A DNA stretch of 64,000 nt from Clostridium vincentii (GTDB lineage Bacteria; Bacillota; Clostridia; Clostridiales; Clostridiaceae). Below, one piece after another: positions 45,344 through 53,849 of the stretch. The position numbers and the translations under genes were made by a program. The stretch spans positions 26,133 through 90,132 of the forward strand of contig NZ_PVXQ01000011.1 of assembly GCF_002995745.1 (NCBI RefSeq). The letters are read 5' to 3'. The notes beneath the pieces are model-generated. The model was not told the origin of the DNA. It did no database searches and saw only the letters and a program-made list of their open reading frames with translations. Within the stretch, counting starts at the first letter, position 1, and each line of letters starts with the position of its first letter.

Positions 45344-45695
45344 GATTTTCAATAAAAGTGTATGTGTGTCTATTTTGGTTGTATTTATAATTTTAGAGTT
45401 ATGGACATTCTATCTTGCAGAACAAAAGAAAGAAAAAATAACAGTTAATCAATATATTCTTAAAGAAGAGGAGAGTCTAAAGGATTTTATAATACAATTA
45501 GAAAAAAATGAAATTAATATAGTAAATATGAATAAAAAGAGTAAGGGGTATGAATTTAAGGTAATGGTAAGAGGGACAAAGGAAGAAATTAAGAAAAAAG
45601 TAGAAGATTTAGTTGATTTTAATATAAATAGTTATAATCTTGATGTGAAAGATGAATTAATAAAGGGAACTTTAACAATATCTACTATAAGTTAG
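45306..45695 (+). CDS. PilO-like bitopic membrane protein
   Basis: GTG 45306 is chosen, 5 bases after GGAGGAG (45295-45301). The 129-residue protein has a basic cytoplasmic tail, one membrane segment (about 18-38), a short coiled coil, then a compact alpha/beta region ending LIKGTLTISTIS. This resembles the ferredoxin-like fold domain of PilO/GspM in size and order only. It overlaps the PilN-like gene by 38 bases and closes the operon; no clear terminator follows before efp. Confidence 0.55.
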   Translation: MKKNIDYKLVKNRIFNKSVCVSILVVFIILELWTFYLAEQKKEKITVNQYILKEEESLKDFIIQLEKNEINIVNMNKKSKGYEFKVMVRGTKEEIKKKVEDLVDFNINSYNLDVKDELIKGTLTISTIS

Positions 45696-45822
45696 TTGCA
45701 ATTTTTATTTTGTTCTGATAGAATAGGATTGTTATGGGATTAATTATAACTAAATTAATAAAAGTATCTCATTGTTTTGAAGGTATTTATTATAAACTTA
45801 TACATTTTGGAGGGATATTACT

Positions 45823-46380
45823 ATGATATCATCAGGAGATTTAAGAAAAGGTACAACTTTTGAGCACGAAAGCCAAGTATACACTGTTATAGATTTTTTA
45901 CATGTTAAACCAGGTAAGGGACCAGCTTTCGTTAGGACAAAGTTAAGAAACGTTATTTCAGGGAGTGTTACAGATATAACTTTTAATACATCAGCTAAGT
46001 TTCAAGAAGCTGTTATTGAAAGAAAAGAAATGCAATATTTATATTCTGATGGAGAATTATATTATTTCATGGATCAGGAAACATTTGAACAAATTCCACT
46101 AAATCGAGACACTGTTGAAGAAGCAATTAAATTTTTAAAAGAAAATATGTTCGCAATTATTAAATTCTATAAAGGGGACGCTTTTTCAGTAGAAGCTCCA
46201 AATTTCGTAGAATTAGAAATTACTCAATGTGAACCCGCAGTAAAGGGTAACACTGCAACAAATTCATTAAAGCCTGCTACAGTTGAGACAGGAGCAGTTG
46301 TTAACGTTCCAATGTTCGTTAATGAGGGAGACACAATAAGAGTAGATACAAGAACTGGCAATTATATGGAAAGAGTTTAA
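45823..46380 (+). CDS. efp: Translation elongation factor P
   Basis: A 185-residue protein with the three-barrel EF-P plan. The loop KPGKGPAF has Lys32 at the tip, the residue that is modified in Bacillus and contacts the peptidyl-tRNA CCA end. The C-terminal signature [16 protein letters not shown] matches other EF-Ps. EF-P rescues ribosomes stalled at polyproline. GGAGGGATATT precedes the ATG. Single gene with its own terminator; its location between pilus-like genes and spoIIIA is common in clostridia. Confidence 0.98.
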   Translation: MISSGDLRKGTTFEHESQVYTVIDFLHVKPGKGPAFVRTKLRNVISGSVTDITFNTSAKFQEAVIERKEMQYLYSDGELYYFMDQETFEQIPLNRDTVEEAIKFLKENMFAIIKFYKGDAFSVEAPNFVELEITQCEPAVKGNTATNSLKPATVETGAVVNVPMFVNEGDTIRVDTRTGNYMERV

Positions 46381-46391
46381 TATGGATTTTG

Positions 46392-46427
46392 AATTGCTAA
46401 GTTTATAGAGCTTAGCAATTTTTTTTA
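46392..46427 (+). terminator. Rho-independent terminator after efp
   Basis: AATTGCTAAG (46392-46401) pairs with CTTAGCAATT (46411-46420) and is followed by eight T. Confidence 0.92.
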
Positions 46428-46449
46428 ATATATATAAGGAAGTGTTTGT

Positions 46450-46812
46450 GTGAAAGAAATTAAAAGTAAAATTGATAGATTAAACAGCAAAATTTTAAAA
46501 ATAGAGGACGACAATTATAAAGAACTATTTAATGAGGTATCCAGTGTATTAGATGGATTATCAGCTAAGGTTCATGAAATTATGGTTAATGAAGCAGTTT
46601 TAGCAGAAAATCTTAAGTACTTGGATGATGATATATCAGATATACAAGAAGAACTTTTTGAAGAGGTATCCTTAGAAGAATTAGATGAGATAGAGGAAGA
46701 ATTTAAAGAGGTTACTTGCAAAGGATGCGGAAAAACCATTTATATTGAAGCATCGGCACTTAAAGAGAATAAAGGAATTCCTTGTCCCTATTGTGATGAA
46801 AATATTATATAA
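46450..46812 (+). CDS. CD1247-type small protein with C-terminal zinc ribbon
   Basis: GTG 46450 follows AAGGAAGTG. The 120-residue protein has a helical, acidic N-terminal region of the CD1247-domain type (about 1-85) and a C-terminal zinc ribbon with two CxxC pairs (CKGC near 90 and CPYC near 113). Proteins of this kind are conserved next to spoIIIA in clostridia but are of unknown function. Nucleic acid or protein binding through the ribbon is a guess. Stands alone between two terminators. Confidence 0.8.
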   Translation: MKEIKSKIDRLNSKILKIEDDNYKELFNEVSSVLDGLSAKVHEIMVNEAVLAENLKYLDDDISDIQEELFEEVSLEELDEIEEEFKEVTCKGCGKTIYIEASALKENKGIPCPYCDENII

Positions 46813-46818
46813 AAAAAC

Positions 46819-46860
46819 AAATCCATTGATAAGACTAAAATCTTATCAATGGATTTTTTT
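46819..46860 (+). terminator. Rho-independent terminator before spoIIIA
   Basis: A perfect 16-bp stem (46819-46834 with 46841-46856), 6-base loop and a T run. Confidence 0.93.
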
Positions 46861-46962
46861 GTCTTTATTTAGTTTACATATTTTTTCTAGTTTATGTAAT
46901 AATTCTACGGTAATGTAAATAAAAATTAAGTAGGAGTAAATATAAAAGAGGAGACGATAACT

Positions 46963-47859
46963 ATGGAGGCGGGCTTTGAAAAAATGTTTCCAACTAAAAT
47001 TCTTCCATATTTAGAGGACTATCTAAAAGATAAAACTCTCCAGGAGATAAGAATTAAGGCTGAGAAGCCGGTAATTACCATTTCTTCAAAGGGAGAAAGT
47101 GTATTAGCATATATATCTACTAGGGAAGACGTAAAATATATTTTACAAAGAATTTCAAATTATTCTCTTTATGCTTATGAGGAGGATATTAAGCAAGGCT
47201 TTATTACAATTAAAGGAGGCCATAGAGTAGGACTTGCAGGGGAATGCGTTATGGAAGGAGGAAGGATAAAGACGATACGAAATATTTCATCTTTAAATAT
47301 ACGTATATGTAGAGAAATTATAGGATGCTCTAGAGATGTAATACAATATATTACAACTGACAATAGAGTTTATAATACAATAATTATTTCTCCACCTAAA
47401 TGTGGAAAGACCACAATATTAAGAGATATAGGGAAAAGTTTATCAGAGAAGGGAAAGAAAATTTCTATTATTGATGAAAGAAGTGAAATTGCAGCAAGTT
47501 ATTTAGGAGTGCCACAAATGAAGGTTGGTATAAGGACAGATGTTTTAGATAATTGTCTGAAAAGTGAGGGTATGATAATGGCAATAAGATCTCTTTCTCC
47601 TGAGGTGTTAATTTGTGATGAAATCGGAACAATTAAGGATGTGGAAGCGCTCCAAATGGCTTTTAATTCTGGAGTGAACATAATAGTAACTCTACATGGG
47701 TCGAATATTGAAGATTTATTATGTAGAAGGGTCTTTGAAGATTTAATTACAAACAATATCCTGGAAAGAGTTATTATTTTAGGAAATAGTAAGGGTGTAG
47801 GAACTATTGAAGGTGTGTTTTCTTTATCAAAAGGAGGAGAGAAAATATGCTTAAGGTAA
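46963..47859 (+). CDS. spoIIIAA: Stage III sporulation protein AA (ATPase)
   Basis: A 298-residue secretion-type ATPase, Walker A PPKCGKTT (about 146-153) and Walker B VLICDEIG (about 217-224). It energises the SpoIIIA-SpoIIQ feeding-tube complex linking mother cell and forespore, needed for sigma-G activity. AGAGGAGACGA precedes the ATG. In Bacillus the operon is driven by sigma-E; I could not point to a convincing sigma-E promoter in the 100 bases upstream. First gene of an eight-gene operon that is complete and intact here. Confidence 0.97.
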   Translation: MEAGFEKMFPTKILPYLEDYLKDKTLQEIRIKAEKPVITISSKGESVLAYISTREDVKYILQRISNYSLYAYEEDIKQGFITIKGGHRVGLAGECVMEGGRIKTIRNISSLNIRICREIIGCSRDVIQYITTDNRVYNTIIISPPKCGKTTILRDIGKSLSEKGKKISIIDERSEIAASYLGVPQMKVGIRTDVLDNCLKSEGMIMAIRSLSPEVLICDEIGTIKDVEALQMAFNSGVNIIVTLHGSNIEDLLCRRVFEDLITNNILERVIILGNSKGVGTIEGVFSLSKGGEKICLR

Positions 47860-48365
47860 TGCTTATAATAGTTATATTTACCTTCTGCTCAACCTTAGGA
47901 TACATTTATGGAGATAGCTTTAGGAAAAGGTTTATACATTTAAAGGAAAGCTACAAGGGGATTATTCTTCTACAAAATGAGATTCTATATAATAACACAC
48001 CACTCCCCGAGGCTCTTGAAGATGTAGCTAAGAAAATGAAAGCTCCAATGGAGTATCTGTTAAATACTGTAGCTAATAGATTATCTAGTGGGGCTGAAGG
48101 TGATGTATATTCAAATTTTAGAAAAGTATATAAAGAGGTTGAAAATGATCTTTACTTTGAAAAGGAAGATAAGAGCATACTTGAAGACTTTTTAAAGTCC
48201 TTGGGGGCCTCCGGCATATATGGTCAGGAAAAAATATTTAAACTAGCCCTAGAAAACTTAAAGGGTAATATTGATGAAGCTTCAGAGCTGGCAAAAAAAA
48301 ATACTAAGTTATATAGATATCTGGGAATCTGCTTTGGAGCTATGATATCTATACTTTTATTATGA
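47847..48365 (+). CDS. spoIIIAB: Stage III sporulation protein AB
   Basis: A 172-residue protein with membrane segments at both ends and a helical centre resembling GspF half-domains, as in SpoIIIAB of Bacillus. It overlaps spoIIIAA by 13 bases with AAGGAGGAGA inside the upstream gene. It is thought to be the platform partner of the SpoIIIAA ATPase. Confidence 0.95.
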   Translation: MLKVMLIIVIFTFCSTLGYIYGDSFRKRFIHLKESYKGIILLQNEILYNNTPLPEALEDVAKKMKAPMEYLLNTVANRLSSGAEGDVYSNFRKVYKEVENDLYFEKEDKSILEDFLKSLGASGIYGQEKIFKLALENLKGNIDEASELAKKNTKLYRYLGICFGAMISILLL

Positions 48366-48383
48366 TAATGGAGGATGATGTTC

Positions 48384-48581
48384 ATGCTGGATATAAGTAT
48401 ACTTTTTAAAATCGGGGGGGCCGGTATCGTTCTGGTGATTTTAGACAAGGTCTTGAAGAGTGCTGGCAAAGATGATATAGCAGCAATTACAAATATAGCA
48501 GGGGTAGTTATTATCTTAATTATGCTTATTTCTTTGATAAACGATTTGTTTAATTCTGTCAAGACTATGTTTTTGTTTTAG
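48384..48581 (+). CDS. spoIIIAC: Stage III sporulation protein AC
   Basis: ATG 48384 is preferred: GGAGG (48370-48374) is then 9 bases upstream, whereas ATGs at 48375 and 48378 abut it. The 65-residue protein has two membrane helices and is close in length to the Bacillus protein. A short integral subunit of the SpoIIIA channel in the mother cell membrane. Confidence 0.93.
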   Translation: MLDISILFKIGGAGIVLVILDKVLKSAGKDDIAAITNIAGVVIILIMLISLINDLFNSVKTMFLF

Positions 48582-48589
48582 GTGATGAT

Positions 48590-48973
48590 ATGTTGATATT
48601 TAAGGTAGTAGCATTTGTTTTAGTTGCGTTATTTATATTTTTAGTATTTAAGGACAGAAGGCCAGATATGGCTGTACTAATTATAATGGCTGCTGGAGCT
48701 ATGGTTTTTATTTTTTGCCTGTCAGAACTCGGACAAATTTTAAGTTTTCTAAAAAACATGTCAGAAAAAGCAGGTATAGACATGATTTATCTAGGAATAA
48801 TTTTGAAAATATTAGCTATATCATACTTAGCTACATTTACAAGCGAAATATGTAAGGATGCAGGGGCCGGAAGTCTTGCGTCTAAGGTGGAATTTGCAGG
48901 CAAGATCTTTATATTAGTTCTTGCTATACCAATTTTAATGGCTGTATTAGATTCTATATTACTAATTTTATAG
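48590..48973 (+). CDS. spoIIIAD: Stage III sporulation protein AD
   Basis: A 127-residue protein with four hydrophobic segments and the conserved EICKDAGAGSLASKVEFAGK stretch (about 83-102) characteristic of SpoIIIAD. A membrane subunit of the SpoIIIA complex. GGTGATGAT precedes the ATG. Confidence 0.95.
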   Translation: MLIFKVVAFVLVALFIFLVFKDRRPDMAVLIIMAAGAMVFIFCLSELGQILSFLKNMSEKAGIDMIYLGIILKILAISYLATFTSEICKDAGAGSLASKVEFAGKIFILVLAIPILMAVLDSILLIL

Positions 48974-48982
48974 AGGTATATT

Positions 48983-50185
48983 ATGAAAGTTTATAAAAGA
49001 CTAATGATTTTAATAGTAATAAACATATTTATAGTTTTAGTTCCGTCTATTAAAGTAGCGGCTACAGAAGAATTAACTAATGTGGATGCGACTACCAAAG
49101 AGGAAATAACCATGAATGATGGTACCACGAAGGACTTAAATAACTTATATAACTATATTAATAACAAGAAAACTGATGTGGAATTAATGAATGAACTTGA
49201 ACCTATTGAATATATAAAAAGCTATATAAAGAATGGAAAAGGAAATATTTCAATAGCTAAAGTGGGAAAAGCTATAGTAAGCATGTTGTTTAAAGAAGTA
49301 GGAAGTGTATTGAAATTTGCTGTTTCTTTGATAGCCATTGCTATATTTTGTTCGTTTCTTAATAATCTACAAGAATCCTTTAGTAATAAGAGTATATCAA
49401 CGGTAGCTTTCTATGCGTGTTACTCAATATTAATTATGGTACTTTCTAAAAGCTTTTTAATATCAATATCTGTGGCTAAGGAAGTTATATACGGTATATC
49501 TGATTTTATGGGAGCTATACTTCCAATACTTGTTACTATGATCGGACTAGCTGGAGGTATTGCAGAGGCGGCTACTATTGACCCAATTGTAATGGGCGCA
49601 GTAGTTATTATTCCTAGAATATATACCACATTAATAATTCCGCTAATTTTAATAAGTTTTGTATTACAATTTGCCAATAACCTTTCGGAGGAGCATAAAA
49701 TAGATAATTTATGCAATATGATTAGACAGTCAACTTTATGGATGCAAGGGATAATAATTACTATTTTTATAGGGTTATTAACAATTAGGGGGATAACAGC
49801 AACAACGATTGATGCAGTTGCTTTGAAAACCACTAAATTTGCAGTAGATAATTTTGTACCAATTGTTGGTAAAGCGTTTTCTGATGCTATAACGTCAGTT
49901 GCTGGATATTCACTTATAATAAAAAATGCTATAAGCGGCATAGGGTTAATTGTTATCATTTTAATAATACTTTACCCTATAGCTAAAATGATTTTAATGA
50001 TTTTAATATATAAGTTATCAGCAGCTTTAGTTGAGCCAATAAGTGACAAGAGGATAACTTCGGTTATATCAGCTGCAGGAGACTCTTTAATAATGCTACT
50101 GTCATGTGTTCTAAGTGTAAGCCTTATGTTCTTTGTATTGCTTGCTATAATGGCATCTGCAGGTAAGTTTATTGTGGGAGGTTAA
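48983..50185 (+). CDS. spoIIIAE: Stage III sporulation protein AE
   Basis: A 400-residue polytopic membrane protein with an N-terminal signal-like segment, an extracellular acidic stretch (about 27-90) and about seven or eight membrane segments. It contains PIVMGAVVIIPRIYTTLIIPLIL, typical of SpoIIIAE. Likely the permease-like part of the channel. AGAGGTATATT precedes the ATG. Confidence 0.95.
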   Translation: MKVYKRLMILIVINIFIVLVPSIKVAATEELTNVDATTKEEITMNDGTTKDLNNLYNYINNKKTDVELMNELEPIEYIKSYIKNGKGNISIAKVGKAIVSMLFKEVGSVLKFAVSLIAIAIFCSFLNNLQESFSNKSISTVAFYACYSILIMVLSKSFLISISVAKEVIYGISDFMGAILPILVTMIGLAGGIAEAATIDPIVMGAVVIIPRIYTTLIIPLILISFVLQFANNLSEEHKIDNLCNMIRQSTLWMQGIIITIFIGLLTIRGITATTIDAVALKTTKFAVDNFVPIVGKAFSDAITSVAGYSLIIKNAISGIGLIVIILIILYPIAKMILMILIYKLSAALVEPISDKRITSVISAAGDSLIMLLSCVLSVSLMFFVLLAIMASAGKFIVGG

Positions 50186-50187
50186 AC

Positions 50188-50745
50188 ATGGAATTAATTA
50201 ACAATTTTGTTATTACCATTGTGACTACCTTAATATTTATAACTGCCATTGAGATAATTGGTCCAGATAATAGTATGAAAAAATATGTCAAATTTGTTCT
50301 AGGATTAATTTTGATCGCAGTATTATTAAGTCCTATAATAAACTTCTTTTCAAAAGGTGAAGGGGTGATAACAGAGGTCATTGATAAATATGAAAAGGAA
50401 ATTACGAATAGCTCAGCTAAGGAAACAAATACGCAGGATGAAGATAGATTAAGAGAAAAGAGTTTCAATGAAAACTTTAATAAAAATTGTGTAAGCCTAC
50501 TTAAGGATAAATTTGAGAATTACGATTTTATAAGTGAAATCAAATGTGATGTAGATTTTACAAAAATGACCTTTAAGGTAGATAAACTAATAATTGGAGT
50601 CCAAACAAATGGAGTTAAGAAGATAGAGGAGGTGGATTTAAGTAATGATAAGGATAAAGATGATAGTATTCAAAAAGAAATAAGAACATTTTTAAGTGAA
50701 GAATTAAAGGTTGAAGAGGAAAAAATACAGGTAGACTACCTATAG
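50188..50745 (+). CDS. spoIIIAF: Stage III sporulation protein AF
   Basis: A 185-residue protein with two N-terminal membrane helices (about 7-27 and 34-54) and a C-terminal ring-building domain (about 85-185) of the SpoIIIAF type. Two bases separate its ATG from the spoIIIAE stop; TGGGAGGTTAAAC is the ribosome site. Confidence 0.93.
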   Translation: MELINNFVITIVTTLIFITAIEIIGPDNSMKKYVKFVLGLILIAVLLSPIINFFSKGEGVITEVIDKYEKEITNSSAKETNTQDEDRLREKSFNENFNKNCVSLLKDKFENYDFISEIKCDVDFTKMTFKVDKLIIGVQTNGVKKIEEVDLSNDKDKDDSIQKEIRTFLSEELKVEEEKIQVDYL

Positions 50746-50762
50746 GAAAAGAAGGGGGAAAA

Positions 50763-51356
50763 ATGAATAAGGATAAAATTTTAAATGAACTTAATAAATT
50801 ACTTAAAGATAAGAAATTTAGTTATGTTTTATGTATACTATTAGCATTATCTTTTGTATTAATTGCCATTAATTTTTTTGCACCAAAGAGTGTAAACACC
50901 ATAAGTGAAAATACCAGCGCGGAAACAATTACTAACGAAACAATGAATGAAACTAATACAGCTAATTATGAAGATGAACAGAAGAAAGAGTTGATAAATA
51001 TTTTAAAGAGAATAGAAGGCATTGGTGATGTGGATGCAATGATTAATTTTCAAAGTGGTGAGGTTAAGGTGCCAGCCTATGATACAACAACTCAAACAAC
51101 AATTACTGAAGAAACAGATAAAGAAGGAGGAAAACGTGTTAATAACCAAAAGAATGATGGATCTACTGTAGTTATGACAAGCAATGATGGGGAAAATGAA
51201 CCCTTTATACTTGAAAGTTATAAGCCCAAAGTGATTGGAGTTGTAGTAGTTGCAGATGGAGCTAAGAGTAGTAAAACTAAAAGTGATATTGAGAAGGCGA
51301 TACAAAGTTTATATGACATTCCTGCAAACAAAGTAAATGTATATCCAATGAAGTAA
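50763..51356 (+). CDS. spoIIIAG: Stage III sporulation protein AG
   Basis: A 197-residue bitopic protein with one membrane helix (about 21-40) and a ring-building domain near the C-terminus that ends with DIEKAIQSLYDIPANKVNVYPMK, like other SpoIIIAG. In Bacillus SpoIIIAG forms a 30-fold ring in the intermembrane space. AAAGAAGGGGG precedes the ATG. Confidence 0.95.
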   Translation: MNKDKILNELNKLLKDKKFSYVLCILLALSFVLIAINFFAPKSVNTISENTSAETITNETMNETNTANYEDEQKKELINILKRIEGIGDVDAMINFQSGEVKVPAYDTTTQTTITEETDKEGGKRVNNQKNDGSTVVMTSNDGENEPFILESYKPKVIGVVVVADGAKSSKTKSDIEKAIQSLYDIPANKVNVYPMK

Positions 51357-51397
51357 CAGCATATAATTCAATAGGTATTAGATGGGAGGAGAAAAAA

Positions 51398-51931
51398 ATG
51401 ACTAAAAAACAACTTGGTATAATATGTACATTGTTAGCTCTTATAGTATGTACTGCAATCTTAGCGGCTAAATTAAATAATGGGGGACTTAATGATCCTA
51501 GTGATTTAAGCGCTGTGCTCTCAGCAGAGGATGGAATAAATGAGGTTGAGGAAGCAACTGATACAGAAACAATAAGTCAACAGGATTTCTTTATTGATTC
51601 CAGAAGCGAAAGAGAACAGAAGGATGCAACTACGGTACAAAGCTTAAAAGCTATAGCAGACAATGAAAATACTTCAGCAGAGCAAAAAGCAAGTGCTACA
51701 GATCAGCTTCAAACAAATACACTCAAACAAGACAAGCAAAAGACTATAGAATTAAATATAAAAAATAAGGGATATGTAGATGCCTTATGTGAAATCTCAG
51801 AGGATCAAAAGCAAGCAAGTATAATAGTCAATGCAGAAGATGGACTAAGTGAAAAAGATGGAGCAGTAATACAAGAAATAGTTCAAAATGCTGCCAATAT
51901 AAAAGATGTAACAATAGAGGTAAAAAAATAA
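51398..51931 (+). CDS. spoIIIAH: Stage III sporulation protein AH
   Basis: A 177-residue bitopic protein with one membrane helix (about 6-24), a linker with alanine- and glutamine-rich sequence, and a C-terminal YscJ/FliF-like ring-building domain (about 95-177). SpoIIIAH binds forespore SpoIIQ across the septum. ATGGGAGGAGA precedes the ATG. Last gene of spoIIIA; a sigma-A promoter for the next gene follows at once. Confidence 0.95.
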   Translation: MTKKQLGIICTLLALIVCTAILAAKLNNGGLNDPSDLSAVLSAEDGINEVEEATDTETISQQDFFIDSRSEREQKDATTVQSLKAIADNENTSAEQKASATDQLQTNTLKQDKQKTIELNIKNKGYVDALCEISEDQKQASIIVNAEDGLSEKDGAVIQEIVQNAANIKDVTIEVKK

Positions 51932-51935
51932 TCCA

Positions 51936-51964
51936 TTGTAATATAAAAATGAATTTGTTATAAT
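51936..51964 (+). promoter_or_regulatory. Sigma-A-type promoter for the Asp23-family gene
   Basis: TTGTAA (51936-51941) and perfect TATAAT (51959-51964) with a 17-base spacer, immediately after the spoIIIAH stop codon. Confidence 0.72.
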
Positions 51965-51979
51965 TAACATAAGATTATT

Positions 51980-51998
51980 AGTTTTGAGGATCAAAACT
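51980..51998 (+). other. Leader hairpin just before the ribosome site
   Basis: AGTTTTGA (51980-51987) and TCAAAACT (51991-51998) are exact reverse complements with a 3-base loop. The stem ends two bases before AGGAGG (52000-52005), so it may stabilise the 5' end or affect initiation of the Asp23-family gene. Confidence 0.5.
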
Positions 51999-52013
51999 TA
52001 GGAGGTAAGCAGA

Positions 52014-52394
52014 ATGAAGGAAGTAAGCGGTGATGAGCATGCTGGAATTGTAAAGATTTCAGATGAAGTTGTAAGTGTTATAGCTGGTATAGCAGCAGAA
52101 GAGATAACAGGAGTTATGGAGTTTCAATCAGGAGTTTCAAATAACATATCACAAATATTTAATAAAGGTAAGAAATCATCAGGAAAGGCTGTTAAGGTTA
52201 CTCTTGAAGAAGACAGAGCAATAATTGAAGTAGCTGTTTCAGTTGAATATGGTATTAAAATATTGGATGTTGTATCACAGGTTCAAGACAATGTTAAAAA
52301 GACCGTAGAAGCTATGACAGGACTTGGGGTTGATGCTGTAAATGTGTATGTTCAAAACATTTACTTGCCAAAAACTGAAGATACAGAAAAATAA
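52014..52394 (+). CDS. Asp23/Gls24 family envelope stress protein
   Basis: A 126-residue single-domain protein beginning HAGIVKISDEVVSVIAGIAAEEITGV, the Asp23 signature, followed by EVAVSVEYGIKILDVVSQVQDNVKKTVE and a C-terminal VNVYVQNI. In Firmicutes the copy between spoIIIA/acc genes and nusB is YqhY, linked to lipid metabolism and envelope stress. AGGAGGTAAGC precedes the ATG; own promoter and terminator suggest vegetative expression, unlike the sporulation operon before it. Confidence 0.92.
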   Translation: MKEVSGDEHAGIVKISDEVVSVIAGIAAEEITGVMEFQSGVSNNISQIFNKGKKSSGKAVKVTLEEDRAIIEVAVSVEYGIKILDVVSQVQDNVKKTVEAMTGLGVDAVNVYVQNIYLPKTEDTEK

Positions 52395-52399
52395 TAAAG

Positions 52400-52426
52400 A
52401 CCTCTGCTACAAAGCGGAGGTTTTTT
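52400..52426 (+). terminator. Rho-independent terminator after the Asp23-family gene
   Basis: ACCTCTGCT (52400-52408) pairs with AGCGGAGGT (52413-52421), one G-U pair, then a run of T. Confidence 0.9.
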
Positions 52427-52580
52427 ATGATGTTAACTTATATATTTTTGTGGAAAGCTTGAAGTGCTTATGATAAAATTAAAAAGGCTGTTTATTAAAA
52501 ATAGTTTAGGTTTATAATAGTAGATAGAGAGTTAATTATATAATGAGAAAAATTTATTTTATAAAATTTTGGAGGAAAAC

Positions 52581-52985
52581 ATGAGTAGAACAAAATCAAG
52601 AGAAAAAGCAATGGGAATATTATTTGGTATGGCAATTAGCAAGGATACGCCAAATGAGGCCATAGAAACATCCCTAGATAATTTTGACGGAGACATAAAG
52701 GAATTAGATTTAGAGTACATAAGAGAAGTTTTAGAAGGAATAGATAAGAATAAAGCTGAAATAGATTCAATTATAGAAGTGAATCTTATAAATTGGAAGA
52801 TAGAGAGAATATCTAAAGTTAACTTAACCATATTAAGACTTGGAATATATGAAATGAAATATTTAGAAGATGTGCCAAGTAGGGTAGCATTAAATGAAGC
52901 GTTAGAACTAGGAAAGATATATTCTGATGAAAAAGGTGTTTCCTTTATAAATGCAGTATTAGATAAAGTTCTTAAAGAAGTTTAA
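52581..52985 (+). CDS. nusB: Transcription antitermination factor NusB
   Basis: ATG 52581 lies 5 bases after GGAGG; the frame extends 4 codons upstream to a TTG without a site. The 134-residue all-helical protein begins MSRTKSREKAMGILF and ends with the conserved VPSRVALNEALELGKIYSDEKGVSFINAVLDKV. NusB binds boxA RNA with NusE for rRNA antitermination. First gene of a long operon reaching at least to recN. Confidence 0.95.
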   Translation: MSRTKSREKAMGILFGMAISKDTPNEAIETSLDNFDGDIKELDLEYIREVLEGIDKNKAEIDSIIEVNLINWKIERISKVNLTILRLGIYEMKYLEDVPSRVALNEALELGKIYSDEKGVSFINAVLDKVLKEV

Positions 52986-53000
52986 GGGGGAAGTTAAAAT

Positions 53001-53849
53001 ATGGGGCAAGTAATTAATGGCAAAGAGATAGCAATAAACATTAAGGAAGAAATTAAATCCTATGTTTTAAAAAGATCTGAGGATGGAAAGAATATTCCCA
53101 AAATCGCATCAATATTAGTGGGAAATGATGGTGGTTCTATTTACTACATGAATAATCAAGAAAAAGTTGCTAGATCTTTAGGATTATTATTTAATAAAAT
53201 AGTATTAGAATCAAATATAAAAGAGGAAGAATTAATTGATTTAATAGAGGAACTAAATAAAGACAATGAGGTACAAGGAATTATACTTCAGGTACCTATG
53301 CCTAAACATATTAATGAAAATAGAGTGATTAATGCAATTTGTCCTAATAAGGATATAGATTGTTTAACTACAGAATCTCAAGGGCGACTTTATATGGGTG
53401 TGGAGGGTTTTTTGCCTTGTACACCAAATTCAGTAATTACTTTGCTTAGAAGTTTAAATGTTAATTTAGAAGGAAAAGAAGTAGTTGTACTTGGAAGAAG
53501 TAATGTTGTAGGTAAGCCTGTAGCACAATTATTATTAAATGAAAATGCTACAGTAACTATTTGCCATTCAAGAACTAAAAACCTAAAAGAAGTTTGTAAA
53601 AGAGCCGATATTCTTGTGGTAGCAATTGGTAGACCTAAATTTGTTGATGATAGCTATGTAAAAGATGGAGCTATAGTAATAGATGTTGGGACATCCTCAG
53701 TTGAGGGCAAAATTACAGGAGATGTAGATTTTGAAAAGGTAATAAATAAAGCAGCTTTTGTAACACCAGTGCCAGGTGGAGTAGGAGCTCTTACTACGAC
53801 TCTTTTATTAAAAAATGTTTGTGAGGCTTTGAAAAAAAATGAAGATTAA
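53001..53849 (+). CDS. folD: Bifunctional methylene-THF dehydrogenase/methenyl-THF cyclohydrolase FolD
   Basis: A 282-residue enzyme of the folate one-carbon pathway. YMNNQEK (about 51-57) carries the catalytic lysine, PNKDIDCL and the late [15 protein letters not shown] are family signatures, and [17 protein letters not shown] forms the NADP loop. It interconverts methylene-, methenyl- and formyl-THF. AAGGGGGAAG precedes the ATG. Its stop lies 11 bases inside xseA. Confidence 0.97.
   Translation: MGQVINGKEIAINIKEEIKSYVLKRSEDGKNIPKIASILVGNDGGSIYYMNNQEKVARSLGLLFNKIVLESNIKEEELIDLIEELNKDNEVQGIILQVPMPKHINENRVINAICPNKDIDCLTTESQGRLYMGVEGFLPCTPNSVITLLRSLNVNLEGKEVVVLGRSNVVGKPVAQLLLNENATVTICHSRTKNLKEVCKRADILVVAIGRPKFVDDSYVKDGAIVIDVGTSSVEGKITGDVDFEKVINKAAFVTPVPGGVGALTTTLLLKNVCEALKKNED

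Noticed and set aside
46861..46962. Sigma-E promoter for spoIIIA (ACATATT near 46876)
   Set aside because: A -35-like ACATATT is visible, but no CATACAnT-like -10 stands at 13-15 bases from it, so I do not list a promoter.
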